From Anaerolineae bacterium (GTDB taxonomy: Bacteria; Chloroflexota; Anaerolineae; Aggregatilineales; Phototrophicaceae): a stretch of 64,000 bases of DNA. Where the stretch lies: positions 171,304 to 235,303 of the forward strand of contig JAJECX010000044.1 of the NCBI GenBank assembly GCA_022821805.1, given 5' to 3'. The number at the start of each line of letters is the position of its first letter. Within the stretch, counting starts at the first letter, position 1. Of this stretch, positions 7,784 to 16,050 are shown one piece after another. A program made the translations under genes and the position numbers. The notes below the pieces were generated by a model. That model was not told the origin of the DNA and did no database searches. It was given only the letters and a program-made list of their open reading frames with translations.

Positions 7784-9392
7784 CGTCCAATCGAAATTCC
7801 TCCGCCCGTCCAGCCAGCAAAAAGTCCAGCACGATGGAATCGACCAGCATTTCGACCGGCGCGCGGTCATCGGTGAAGAGGATGTGGCTCTCGCCAAGCG
7901 GCACAATATTGTCCGCCGCCATTGCCATGATTTCATATAGAACTGGATTGACGGAGTCAACCGGGTAGTTGAGGTTTGCGCGCAGGTTGTCCGCCGCTGT
8001 CGGACGAAGCGTCGCGACAAGAATCGTATTAAACGACTGTGGCACATCTATCGCGTGGACGTTGGGAAAAACAGCAAGCAGGGTATGCGAAAGCGCATCC
8101 ACCAGCCGGCGGTCGGTATCCGTCCGTCCCACATTGATGGAGACGACCCCTTCTTCGCTGAGGCGGTTTTTTACTTCGGTGAAAAACTCGACTGTGGTGA
8201 GATGCCAGGGAATGTAAGGCGGCCGGTAGGCATCGACGGCGATTACCGTATAATCACGCGCCATCTGGTTGAGAATAAATCGTCCATCGCCCAAATGCGT
8301 ATTGAGCTGCGGCATGGCTTCGGCATTCATGTCGAAGTATCGCGCGCCTACCTCGACGATTTCCGGATCCAGTTCTATCCCGTCGATCCGAATATGGCTG
8401 TAGACTGACGTGTGCTGTCGAGGAATCGTGCCGGCCGCCAAGCCAATCAGCAGCATGGATTTCACTTGGTCGGCGCGATAAGGCGCATTGTTGAAGTAGG
8501 GCGCCGCCAAGAAATAATCCCAGGTCGCGCCGTAAAATATCTCGCTCTCGTGCCATTGACTGTGGACGCCTTGACCTTCGTTGAGGTAAAGATAGCGATA
8601 TCCGGCCGAATCTTCCTGCACCTGGATGTAGTTGTAGGCGCTTTCACCCTCGTATACTAAGTTGGCGTCCTGCGCCGGCTGACGCAAGGGACTTCCTGTT
8701 GCAGTTCCGACGAGTAAGCCCAACAGAATCGGCATACATACATAGGGCAAGGCTGCGCGCGCATTGCTTCTCAAGTGCGCCGCGAACGCCACTGCATATA
8801 GAATACCGGCGAATAACAAGAATGTGCGAGTCGTACCAATTTGTGGAATGGTAAGGAGCACAGGCAGAAAGGCGCCTAGTATGCTGCCAAGAGTACTGAT
8901 TGCATACACCTGGCCCGCGACCCGGCCGCTAAAGGCGATGTCTGTTACCGCCAGTCGGATCACAAATGGCGAGACAGTTCCCAGCAGCGTCACCGGCACG
9001 GAAAACAGGATCAGAATGACGATGAACGATCCCAAAGCCAGCGCCGCTTCCGCGCCAAATACAGCCTGAGCCGCTCGTGATATGATGGGGCGAGCGAGGA
9101 GTGGAATCAGCCCGCATAAGAAAGCCGCCCACATGATGAGCTTGAGCAGCAGATCTTCGCGCGGGAAACGGTCAGCCAGACGACCACCAAGGAAGTAACC
9201 GGCAGTCAGATAAAGCAGCATCAGTCCGATGACATTGGCCCAGACCAGATTGCTATTGCCGAAGACACTGCCGAGCAAGCGAGAAGCCGACAGTTCGATC
9301 GCCAGGGTTGTCATGCCACTGACGAAGGCGATCAAATACAGATATCGTTTTCTCAGCGTTGAGGAGGGGTTTGCGGCGCCTGCAATTGACAA
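7776..9392 (-). CDS. Spermidine synthase-like methyltransferase-fold protein fused to a membrane domain
   Basis: 538 residues. Residues 1-235 carry about seven hydrophobic segments of a transporter-like domain with GGRLADR between early helices. Residues 240-530 form a spermidine-synthase/Rossmann domain: YNYIQV, the LIGLAAGTIPR nucleotide loop, IDGIELDPEIVEV (acidic end of strand 2), HLGDGRFIL and AVDAYRPPYIPWHLTT. Polyamine synthases transfer an aminopropyl group from decarboxylated S-adenosylmethionine. In membrane-fused members the substrate is mostly unknown, so polyamine synthesis is only a family inference. The gene is followed with an 8-nt overlap by the DUF1461 gene. It is divergent from the acetyltransferase, with 74 bp between the starts. 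Confidence 0.85.
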   Translation of the reverse strand: MSIAGAANPSSTLRKRYLYLIAFVSGMTTLAIELSASRLLGSVFGNSNLVWANVIGLMLLYLTAGYFLGGRLADRFPREDLLLKLIMWAAFLCGLIPLLARPIISRAAQAVFGAEAALALGSFIVILILFSVPVTLLGTVSPFVIRLAVTDIAFSGRVAGQVYAISTLGSILGAFLPVLLTIPQIGTTRTFLLFAGILYAVAFAAHLRSNARAALPYVCMPILLGLLVGTATGSPLRQPAQDANLVYEGESAYNYIQVQEDSAGYRYLYLNEGQGVHSQWHESEIFYGATWDYFLAAPYFNNAPYRADQVKSMLLIGLAAGTIPRQHTSVYSHIRIDGIELDPEIVEVGARYFDMNAEAMPQLNTHLGDGRFILNQMARDYTVIAVDAYRPPYIPWHLTTVEFFTEVKNRLSEEGVVSINVGRTDTDRRLVDALSHTLLAVFPNVHAIDVPQSFNTILVATLRPTAADNLRANLNYPVDSVNPVLYEIMAMAADNIVPLGESHILFTDDRAPVEMLVDSIVLDFLLAGRAEEFRLDDD

Positions 9393-9466
9393 ATTCAGCC
9401 TCGCGGATGCTAGATACTCCGGCCCGAATCAGCGATTCATTATGTGTCGTCGAAAGAGAAAAATCA

Positions 9467-10153
9467 ATGAAGGTAATGATTGGTCGCGCGACGCCCGAAG
9501 ATGCGGGCGCAATCGCATCGCTAGCAGCGGAGGCGCTGGCGATGCAAATTGAGGCGGATTCACCGCGTGTTCGCAAGTTCTTGGACGGGGGATTAACATT
9601 TGTAGCGAAAACAGATGAGGCGATCGTTGGATTCGCCAGCAGTTTCTTTACGTCGGATCTGATCGGAAGCCGCCGCTTTGAGCTTGATCTCTTGGCGGTA
9701 GCTCCAGGTGCGCGGGGGCATGGCGTCGGCGGCCGCCTGGTTGAGGCAAGTCTCGGCGCCGCCAAAGAAAGCAAGCCAGCGCTCATACGCGCGCTTGTTC
9801 GCAGCAGCAACGGGTCAATGCAGCGCCTGTGCCGTCGTCATGGCTTCACGGCGCCACCGGGCACATGCCGGCTTTTCGTCACGGTTCCGCGCCCGGTCGT
9901 CTGCCAGCAGCGGAATCATGCGGCTTATCTCATACCGGTTGAGACGCTGAATTACAGCGGGATCTGGCTGGAAGGCGAGCTAAGCCAAGAAGCAATCGAT
10001 GATGCGCTGTGGAAGGCGTCGCAAAGCGAAGTGTCCACGATCGGCGCGGTGATTCCAAGCGATGCTATACATGCGGTTGATTTGCTGCGCGCGAATGCAT
10101 TCAGTAAAGTCGGCGATTATGGCTGGTGGACGATCAATTCAAGAAGCGACTGA
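9467..10153 (+). CDS. GNAT-family N-acetyltransferase
   Basis: About 228 residues. The N-terminal part is a GNAT fold that uses acetyl-CoA to acetylate an amine: IGRATPEDAGAIASLA at the start, then RFELDLLAVAPGARGHGVGGRLVEAS, where RGHGVGG is the pyrophosphate-binding loop, and RLCRRHGF near the domain end. The C-terminal 80 residues (after the PRPVVCQQ region) are a second small domain I do not recognise. ATG 9467 is preferred over the upstream open frame because it follows AAAGAGA and matches the family N-terminus. The substrate cannot be read from sequence. The 3' end overlaps the convergent oxidoreductase by 20 bp. Confidence 0.85.
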   Translation: MKVMIGRATPEDAGAIASLAAEALAMQIEADSPRVRKFLDGGLTFVAKTDEAIVGFASSFFTSDLIGSRRFELDLLAVAPGARGHGVGGRLVEASLGAAKESKPALIRALVRSSNGSMQRLCRRHGFTAPPGTCRLFVTVPRPVVCQQRNHAAYLIPVETLNYSGIWLEGELSQEAIDDALWKASQSEVSTIGAVIPSDAIHAVDLLRANAFSKVGDYGWWTINSRSD

Positions 10154-11279
10154 CCTTAAACAGCCGGTCGTTATGAGGCGTTTTGCCATTCAGCGCGATG
10201 TCGGCGAGCATCTTGCCCACCATGGTGCTGAACTTAAAACCGTGCCCGCTGAATCCTGCCCCAATCACCACGTGCTTGTGTCCGGGATGGGCATCGACGA
10301 TGAAATGCTCGTCAGGCGTCTGCGTATAAAGGCAGATTCTGCTTTCGCGCGTCGGCGCTCTGGCAAGGCCTGGAATATGCGCTCGCAAGAATGGCCGCAG
10401 CGCCTCTATGTTGCTTGCGTCGGGCGAGTAGTCGATTTCGGACAGGCGTCGCCCTGCCGCTCCACCATGAAAGGCGGCTTTGAAGCCCGAGCCTTCATGT
10501 GACGGAATGCCGTAAAGCGTTTCTGGAAAGCGATTGCTAACGTGGGCGATCCAAACCGGGCAACGTTCCGATTCGTAAAGGGTCATGTTTGCCGGCGCCA
10601 TGAAATTAAGTTGACAGCGCAAGACCGTCAGTGGGAGTTCAAGACCGGTCTCGCGCAAAATAGACTTCGCCCAAGAACCGACTGTGATGATCAGATTAGC
10701 GGCGCAAAAGCGCTCGCGCTCAACTACAACTTCAACGCTGTCAGTCTGAATCTTAATGTCTGTTACAGTTGAGTTTTCCGCGATCACGGCGCCAAGCTTT
10801 CGCGCCAGCGCGAGGTGCCCGCGCACTGCTTTGGAAGCTGCGATGTAGCCGCTATCCGGCTGATAAAGGATGCGGAATACTTCCCCAAATCGAAATTGAG
10901 GAAAACGTTGAATCGCCTCGTCTTCGTCCAGGAGTTCGTGGTTGATGCTGCTGGACCGCACGGCATTTATGGTCGCTCGCAGCCTTTCGTCATCGGCCGG
11001 ACCAAAATCGATGCCACCCGTTTTGAAGTAGAGCTTTTCGCCGAGTTCTTCTTCGAGCGCGAACCAAAGGGGAAAGGTATCCTTCATTAGCTCGACATAT
11101 TCAGGATGGTCATAGGAATAACGGATTATGCGCGAGTAGCCGTAGGAGCTGCCCTTGCGATGATCCAATTCAAACTGCTCCAGCAGGAGAACGCGTTGTC
11201 CTCGCCTGGACAAGTAATAGGCGGCGGCGCTGCCCATCGCTCCGGCGCCAATCACTATTGCGTCGAATAAATTTGCCAT
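10134..11279 (-). CDS. Monomeric sarcosine oxidase / N-methyl amino acid oxidase family flavoenzyme
   Basis: FAD-dependent amine oxidase, about 381 residues. The dinucleotide-binding loop is AIVIGAGAMGSAAAYYL, followed by VLLLEQFELDH and the RIIRYSY segment (conserved in sarcosine oxidases). The C-terminal half holds SRICLYTQTPDEHF, whose cysteine matches the covalent FAD attachment residue of this family, then GAGFSGHGFKFSTMVGKMLADI. The family demethylates secondary amines such as sarcosine or N-methyl-tryptophan, releasing H2O2 and formaldehyde; the exact substrate here is unknown. The start is ATG 11279, with GAGGA upstream, 25 bp after the DUF58 stop on the same strand, so co-transcription is possible but not functionally obvious. 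Confidence 0.87.
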   Translation of the reverse strand: MANLFDAIVIGAGAMGSAAAYYLSRRGQRVLLLEQFELDHRKGSSYGYSRIIRYSYDHPEYVELMKDTFPLWFALEEELGEKLYFKTGGIDFGPADDERLRATINAVRSSSINHELLDEDEAIQRFPQFRFGEVFRILYQPDSGYIAASKAVRGHLALARKLGAVIAENSTVTDIKIQTDSVEVVVERERFCAANLIITVGSWAKSILRETGLELPLTVLRCQLNFMAPANMTLYESERCPVWIAHVSNRFPETLYGIPSHEGSGFKAAFHGGAAGRRLSEIDYSPDASNIEALRPFLRAHIPGLARAPTRESRICLYTQTPDEHFIVDAHPGHKHVVIGAGFSGHGFKFSTMVGKMLADIALNGKTPHNDRLFKVSRFLN

Positions 11280-11304
11280 CGATCTGTCTTTCCTCGCATA
11301 TCGC

Positions 11305-12558
11305 TCACACGGGCCGCTGCTCAAGCGCAGCGGATAGATCATCGTCTTTGCTTATCGTGATTGTCGGGATCTTCGCCAACTGCAACATGCCGCGTACAGA
11401 CTTTGAGTCCCGATCGGCGCTGAATGTCTGCGGATTAACGTAAACGCATATCATGCGAATACCGCGCCGCTGCAATACTTGCGCCTCGTTGATCCAGTCC
11501 TGATCGACTGATGATGTGATAATCATCAGGGTTGCGCCGCGGGTGAAGAGGTGAGTCTCCAAAGAAAGAACATCTTGCAATGTATGATTCGAGGCGCTGC
11601 GCGCCGACGCCAGCGCTTCCAGGATCCGAGTCAACTGTCGATTGCCGCGTTCCGGCTGGAACACCTGTCGATAAGGCGTATAGGCGGCGTAGCCGACCAC
11701 CCGCTCATCGTCCAGGAAGTGCTTCGCCAGTGACGCCGCTATTACGACGCCATACTCTTCTGTTGATGGCGGGATGCGCGCGCTGCCAGGGATGATATGC
11801 CCGCCCCCATCAAGGCGGCGCAAGCCCGGATCTTCACAGAGCGACTTGGCAGAGAAATCATTAAAGAGCCATATATCCACCAGCGGATCCAACTCGAATT
11901 CTTTTACCATTATGTTGCCAGTGCGCGCCGTCGACCGCCAGTGGATCCGATTCATGCTGTCGCCGGATACGTAATCACGGATGCTGCTGGCGTTGGTGGT
12001 GATCTGGTGCGTCAACTGTCGCTGGGCATCACCGCCCGAAAGGAAGCCGACCGGCAATATCACCCGATTTATCTCGACTGTCATCGGATACACGATCAGC
12101 CGGTCGGTAGCGCCGACCCGCCGCGGCGCATGGAATAGACCGAAGGGATCGCCGCTCACCACGGTCATTGGTCCCAACTGGAACTCACCGCGTACTGCGC
12201 ATACGGTCTCCACTTCCCAGATATATTCGCGATTGCCCACCAGTGTTGGCACGACATGGCTGGCATGATGGCCCGGGAGATTCGAATGGTCGCGTATCTC
12301 TAGCCAGAGCTTGGGCAGAATGCCGGTCTTGCGAATGCCAAAGGATTCCTGAAAAACGCGGCCGACTTGTGATCTCCGCGTTCGCGTCGTTCGGCGCAGC
12401 GCGATTCCGCGTAAGGAGATCCAAGTCCAAACCAAGGACAAGACCATGACCGCCGCGATCAGATACGCGATGTTGAAGAGATCTGCGCGCCCAGTGAACA
12501 GAGCGATAAGCAGGCTGAATATCGCCAGGATGTAAAGCGTGTTGCGGCGGTGGGTCAT
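11305..12558 (-). CDS. DUF58 membrane-anchored protein with vWA-like C-terminus
   Basis: 417 residues: two N-terminal hydrophobic segments (residues 8-50), a beta-rich middle (cell-surface type DUF11/Ig-like fold not excluded) and the DUF58 signature SIRDYVSGDSMNRIHWRSTARTG around residues 190-215, then a von Willebrand A-like part beginning IWLFNDFS. DUF58 proteins are nearly always encoded next to a MoxR ATPase, as here with a 6-bp gap, and are thought to act with it in protein or metal-cofactor assembly at the membrane. AAGGA lies directly before the ATG. Confidence 0.88.
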   Translation of the reverse strand: MTHRRNTLYILAIFSLLIALFTGRADLFNIAYLIAAVMVLSLVWTWISLRGIALRRTTRTRRSQVGRVFQESFGIRKTGILPKLWLEIRDHSNLPGHHASHVVPTLVGNREYIWEVETVCAVRGEFQLGPMTVVSGDPFGLFHAPRRVGATDRLIVYPMTVEINRVILPVGFLSGGDAQRQLTHQITTNASSIRDYVSGDSMNRIHWRSTARTGNIMVKEFELDPLVDIWLFNDFSAKSLCEDPGLRRLDGGGHIIPGSARIPPSTEEYGVVIAASLAKHFLDDERVVGYAAYTPYRQVFQPERGNRQLTRILEALASARSASNHTLQDVLSLETHLFTRGATLMIITSSVDQDWINEAQVLQRRGIRMICVYVNPQTFSADRDSKSVRGMLQLAKIPTITISKDDDLSAALEQRPV

Positions 12559-12564
12559 GGGTCC

Positions 12565-13563
12565 TTATCGCACGGATGAGCCGGGAACCGGCGTCGACTG
12601 CAGGATATCCTGCACGATTGCGCGTGAAGTAATGTTCTTTAGTCGCGCCGCCGGACCCACAATGATGCGATGCGCCAGCGTAACTTCCGCGAGCGCTTTG
12701 ACATCGTCGGGGATGACAAAATCGCGGCCGCTCATCGCCGCGCGCGCCTGTGCCGTGCGGAAAAGCGCCAGCGACCCGCGCGGGCTGCTGCCGAGGTAGA
12801 CATCGCCGTGGCGCCTCGATGCGGTGATGAGATTTATGATGTATTGCTGCACTTCTTTGGCGACATAGACATCTTTGATGAGCTGCTGTACGGCGAGCAA
12901 CTCTTTCAAGGTGACGACTTGCTGTTGATTCTGTAACGGATGCTGATACTGCTGCGAGACGAGAATATTGAGTTCGTCCTGCGGCTGCGGGTATCCCATC
13001 TGGATGCGAATCAGAAAGCGATCCAATTGAGCTTCCGGCAGTGGAAAAGTGCCTTCATATTCGATCGGGTTTTGCGTCGCCATGATCAGAAAAGGATTGC
13101 TAAGGCGATAGGTGACGCCATCAACCGTCATTTGCCCTTCTTCCATCGCTTCCAGCAAAGCCGACTGGGTCTTGGGCGTCGCGCGGTTAATTTCGTCGGC
13201 GAGCACGGTCTGCGCCATGATAGGACCAGGTCGAAACTCGAATTCGCGTGTTTTGGGATTGAATATCGACACGCCAGTGATATCTGATGGCAGCATATCT
13301 GGCGTGAACTGGATGCGATTAAATGTGCAGCCGACAGCGCGCGCCAGCGATTTGGCCATCATGGTTTTGCCGACGCCTGGAATATCTTCCAGCAGGATAT
13401 GTCCGCGGCAGAGCATTCCCAGGATCGCCAGGCGGACTTCGTTGTCCTTGCCCAAGATGATCTGCCCGACGCTGTTTGCGATCCGCTCGGATACTTCTTT
13501 GACAGGCGCGGCAGGCTGCCGAACCTGGTTGGCTTGGCTTGTCGTTCTTATTTGCTCGCTCAT
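12565..13563 (-). CDS. MoxR-family AAA+ ATPase
   Basis: 332 residues with the full MoxR pattern: IILGKDNEVRLAILGML, Walker A in EDIPGVGKTMMAK, the pore-region FTPDMLPSDITG, Walker B LADEINRATPKTQSALLEAMEEGQ split over residues 135-158, sensor 1 MATQNPIEYEGTFPLPEAQLDRF, and the C-terminal lid with SSPRGSLAL (sensor 2). MoxR ATPases act as chaperone-like remodelling enzymes with vWA partners; the partner here is the DUF58 protein 6 bp downstream. A promoter candidate lies at 13595-13624. The ribosome site is weak. Confidence 0.95.
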   Translation of the reverse strand: MSEQIRTTSQANQVRQPAAPVKEVSERIANSVGQIILGKDNEVRLAILGMLCRGHILLEDIPGVGKTMMAKSLARAVGCTFNRIQFTPDMLPSDITGVSIFNPKTREFEFRPGPIMAQTVLADEINRATPKTQSALLEAMEEGQMTVDGVTYRLSNPFLIMATQNPIEYEGTFPLPEAQLDRFLIRIQMGYPQPQDELNILVSQQYQHPLQNQQQVVTLKELLAVQQLIKDVYVAKEVQQYIINLITASRRHGDVYLGSSPRGSLALFRTAQARAAMSGRDFVIPDDVKALAEVTLAHRIIVGPAARLKNITSRAIVQDILQSTPVPGSSVR

Positions 13564-13594
13564 CCACTGGATTCCAAGTAATGCGAATTCATTA

Positions 13595-13624
13595 ATTTTA
13601 GTATAGTCTATTCACCCTTGTAAA
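13595..13624 (-). promoter_or_regulatory. Possible sigma-70-type promoter of moxR-DUF58
   Basis: On the minus strand TTTACA (13624-13619), an 18-nt spacer and TAAAAT (13600-13595), 32 bp before the MoxR start codon. Both boxes match four to five of six consensus bases. The rest of 13564-13855 shows no gene. Confidence 0.4.
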
Positions 13625-13855
13625 CATGGGGCGTGTTGCCCAAGTCTAGTTTTTGCCATGCCCACAGCTTGCCGTCGGACGCATAGCAAGTATAATGAAT
13701 GCAGTGAGTTGCTATATGGCAGCTTGGCGAATCCTTGGCTTTCGACCTGCAATCTACCGGTAATTCCGCCGCCACCAGATAGTATCATGAGTCTGTGGTC
13801 AGACAATGTTGGTATTTGCAAATGATATGTGTCGACGCCTCAGCCGCGCTTGGTC

Positions 13856-14242
13856 ATGAATACGACGAAGGCTGAGCGAATCAGGGCGCGACTAGGCGCC
13901 TTGCAATCATTGACGCCGGAGTTGGAGGCTGCTGCCGTCATCAGTGTCGAAGGATTAATGATCAGCTCCTGGCTGCCCGAATCGATTGCTGAAGAGCGAA
14001 TGGCGGCGATGTCAGCCGCGATGTTGGCGCTAGGCGAACGCATCGCCAGAGATCTTGACCGGGGAGATCTGACGCAGGTGTATATCAAGGGAGAAGATGG
14101 CTACGTCTTGCTGATGTCTGTAGATGAACGAGCGGTGCTAGCAACGCTTGCGAGCGAAGACGCAAAGCTAGGGCTCGTGCTTTTGGACATGCAGGAAGCT
14201 GTACATGATCTGAAGCAATGGCTTAAACCTGGAAACGCGTAA
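13856..14242 (+). CDS. Roadblock/LC7-domain protein
   Basis: About 128 residues with the roadblock/LC7 pattern: LGALQSLTPELEAAAVISVEGLMISS, a long helix (EERMAAMSAAMLALGERIA), then VYIKGEDGYVLLMSVDERAVLATLASEDAKLGLVLLDM split over two strands. These small dimeric proteins usually regulate Ras-like GTPases of the MglA/Rab type; no such GTPase is nearby. Two starts are possible, GTG 13829 and ATG 13856. Neither has a clear ribosome site, and I prefer the ATG because the fold begins there. pyrG follows after 65 bp on the same strand, which looks like chance rather than function. Confidence 0.82.
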   Translation: MNTTKAERIRARLGALQSLTPELEAAAVISVEGLMISSWLPESIAEERMAAMSAAMLALGERIARDLDRGDLTQVYIKGEDGYVLLMSVDERAVLATLASEDAKLGLVLLDMQEAVHDLKQWLKPGNA

Positions 14243-14307
14243 GCCTTGTTGGCGCCGTTGGAAGGCTTCTGAGTAGGGGCCGAAGGCGATGGAGATAGGT
14301 TGAACAC

Positions 14308-15966
14308 GTGAATTCTAAACCCAAATATATCTTTTGCACCGGCGGTGTTGTCAGTTCGGTGGGCAAGGGGCTGACGGTGGCGGCGATCGGGCGAATACTG
14401 AAGGCGCGCGGGCTCAAGGTTGCCATTCAGAAGCTCGACCCATATCTAAACGTCGACCCAGGTACGATGAGCCCGTATCAACATGGCGAGGTTTTTGTAA
14501 CTTCGGATGGCGCCGAAACCGACCTGGATTTGGGCCACTACGAGCGCTTCGTCGACGAAAACGTGAGCCGCCTTTCCAATGTTACTGCGGGCCAAGTATA
14601 CCTGACGGTGATTGAGAAAGAAAGAAAAGGCGATTATCTCGGCGGCACCATTCAGGTAGTCCCGCATATCACCAATGAGATCAAACGCCGCATCAAAATC
14701 GTTGGCAAACAGACCGGCGCCGACGTGGTCATTGTCGAAGTAGGCGGAACCGCCGGCGATATCGAAAGCTTGCCATTCCTGGAAGCGCTTCGACAATTGC
14801 GCACCGAGCTGAAACGTCACGATTCCTTGTACGTTCACGTTACGTTCTTGCCGCATATCGGCGCCACTGATGAGCTAAAAACCAAGCCGACGCAACACAG
14901 CGTCCGTGAATTGCGCGGCATCGGCATTCAGCCGAATGTCATAATCGCGCGCGCCGATCACGCGGTGAATGAAGACATCATCAGCAAAATCGCTCTATTC
15001 TGCGATGTTGACGAAGATGCGGTTATCCCGCTGGAAACAGCCGACAACATCTATGCCGTTCCGCTCATGATTGAAGAAACTGGTCTGGGAGAGTTTATTT
15101 TGGATCGTCTCAAGCTGAAGGCGGACCCGCCAGATCTCACCGAGTGGCGGCAGATCGTCAGCAAGTGCCGTTCTGCCAATGACAGACTCCGAATTGCTAT
15201 CGTTGGCAAATATGTTGAATTGCACGATGCCTATATGTCAGTGAAGGAGGCGATCGTACACGCTGGCATTCAGCATAATCAGGACGTGGAAATACGCTGG
15301 ATTCATTCAGGCGAGCTTGAGAAAGGCAAGCGAATCGACGAGCTCGAAGAGCTTGACGGGATGATTGTTGGAAGCGGATTCGGCTATCGCGGCATTGAAG
15401 GCAAAATTATCGCCGCCAAGTACGCGCGCGAGAACAAAGTGCCCTATCTTGGACTCTGCCTGGGAATGCAAGTGATGTGCATCGAATATGCGCGTAACGC
15501 GCTGGGACTTGACGATGCCAACAGTACCGAGTTTGATGTGAGTACGCCGCATCCGGTTATTGACCTGATGCTGGAGCAGCGCGCGATAGCGGACTTGGGA
15601 GGAACCATGCGGCTCGGCGAGTATCCCTGTGTAATGGCGCCAAATTCGCTGGCTTCCCAAGCCTATGGCGCGGGCGAAGTCATGGAGCGCCATCGCCATC
15701 GCTTTGAATTCAATAACGATTATCGTGATTTATTTGCGGCGAACGGTGTCTGTTTCAGTGGCATGAGCCCAGACGGAATCCTGGTGGAGATGATTGAGCT
15801 ACAAGATCATCCATTTATGCTGGGCTGCCAGTTTCATCCCGAGTTTTTGAGCCGGCCCAATCGGCCGCACCCGCTGTTTTCTGCCTTGATTCAGGCATCA
15901 GCTGAATACCGCGATGCGCTTGGTCGTTTGCGCGCGCAGTCGTTTCTGGATTTGGACAGAAGCTGA
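14308..15966 (+). CDS. pyrG: CTP synthase
   Basis: Makes CTP from UTP, ATP and glutamine. The N-terminal synthetase domain starts KYIFCTGGVVSSVGKGL (P-loop) and contains KLDPYLNVDPGTMSPYQHGE with metal- and UTP-binding residues. The C-terminal class I glutamine amidotransferase domain has the nucleophile in LGLCLGMQ and the HPEF histidine-glutamate pair. At 552 residues it is slightly longer than the usual 535-545. The start is GTG at 14308; GGAGA is about 12 nt upstream, so initiation may be modest. Confidence 0.98.
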   Translation: MNSKPKYIFCTGGVVSSVGKGLTVAAIGRILKARGLKVAIQKLDPYLNVDPGTMSPYQHGEVFVTSDGAETDLDLGHYERFVDENVSRLSNVTAGQVYLTVIEKERKGDYLGGTIQVVPHITNEIKRRIKIVGKQTGADVVIVEVGGTAGDIESLPFLEALRQLRTELKRHDSLYVHVTFLPHIGATDELKTKPTQHSVRELRGIGIQPNVIIARADHAVNEDIISKIALFCDVDEDAVIPLETADNIYAVPLMIEETGLGEFILDRLKLKADPPDLTEWRQIVSKCRSANDRLRIAIVGKYVELHDAYMSVKEAIVHAGIQHNQDVEIRWIHSGELEKGKRIDELEELDGMIVGSGFGYRGIEGKIIAAKYARENKVPYLGLCLGMQVMCIEYARNALGLDDANSTEFDVSTPHPVIDLMLEQRAIADLGGTMRLGEYPCVMAPNSLASQAYGAGEVMERHRHRFEFNNDYRDLFAANGVCFSGMSPDGILVEMIELQDHPFMLGCQFHPEFLSRPNRPHPLFSALIQASAEYRDALGRLRAQSFLDLDRS

Positions 15967-16050
15967 GCGGGCGCATCGCCGCGGGCGCAGTCGCAAGGGC
16001 GGGCTGTCCGGCAAATCAAGTTTGATGGTTCTCCCATATCGTCGTCATAG

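Noticed and set aside
7776..8047. Apparent frameshift between two long overlapping minus-strand frames
   Set aside because: The upstream part of the second frame is unconserved shadow; the two genes end and start properly at ATGACTGA, so no frameshift is needed.
11305..13563. MoxR-DUF58 pair as a novel defence or stress system
   Set aside because: This pairing is widespread and housekeeping-like, and no third system component is adjacent.
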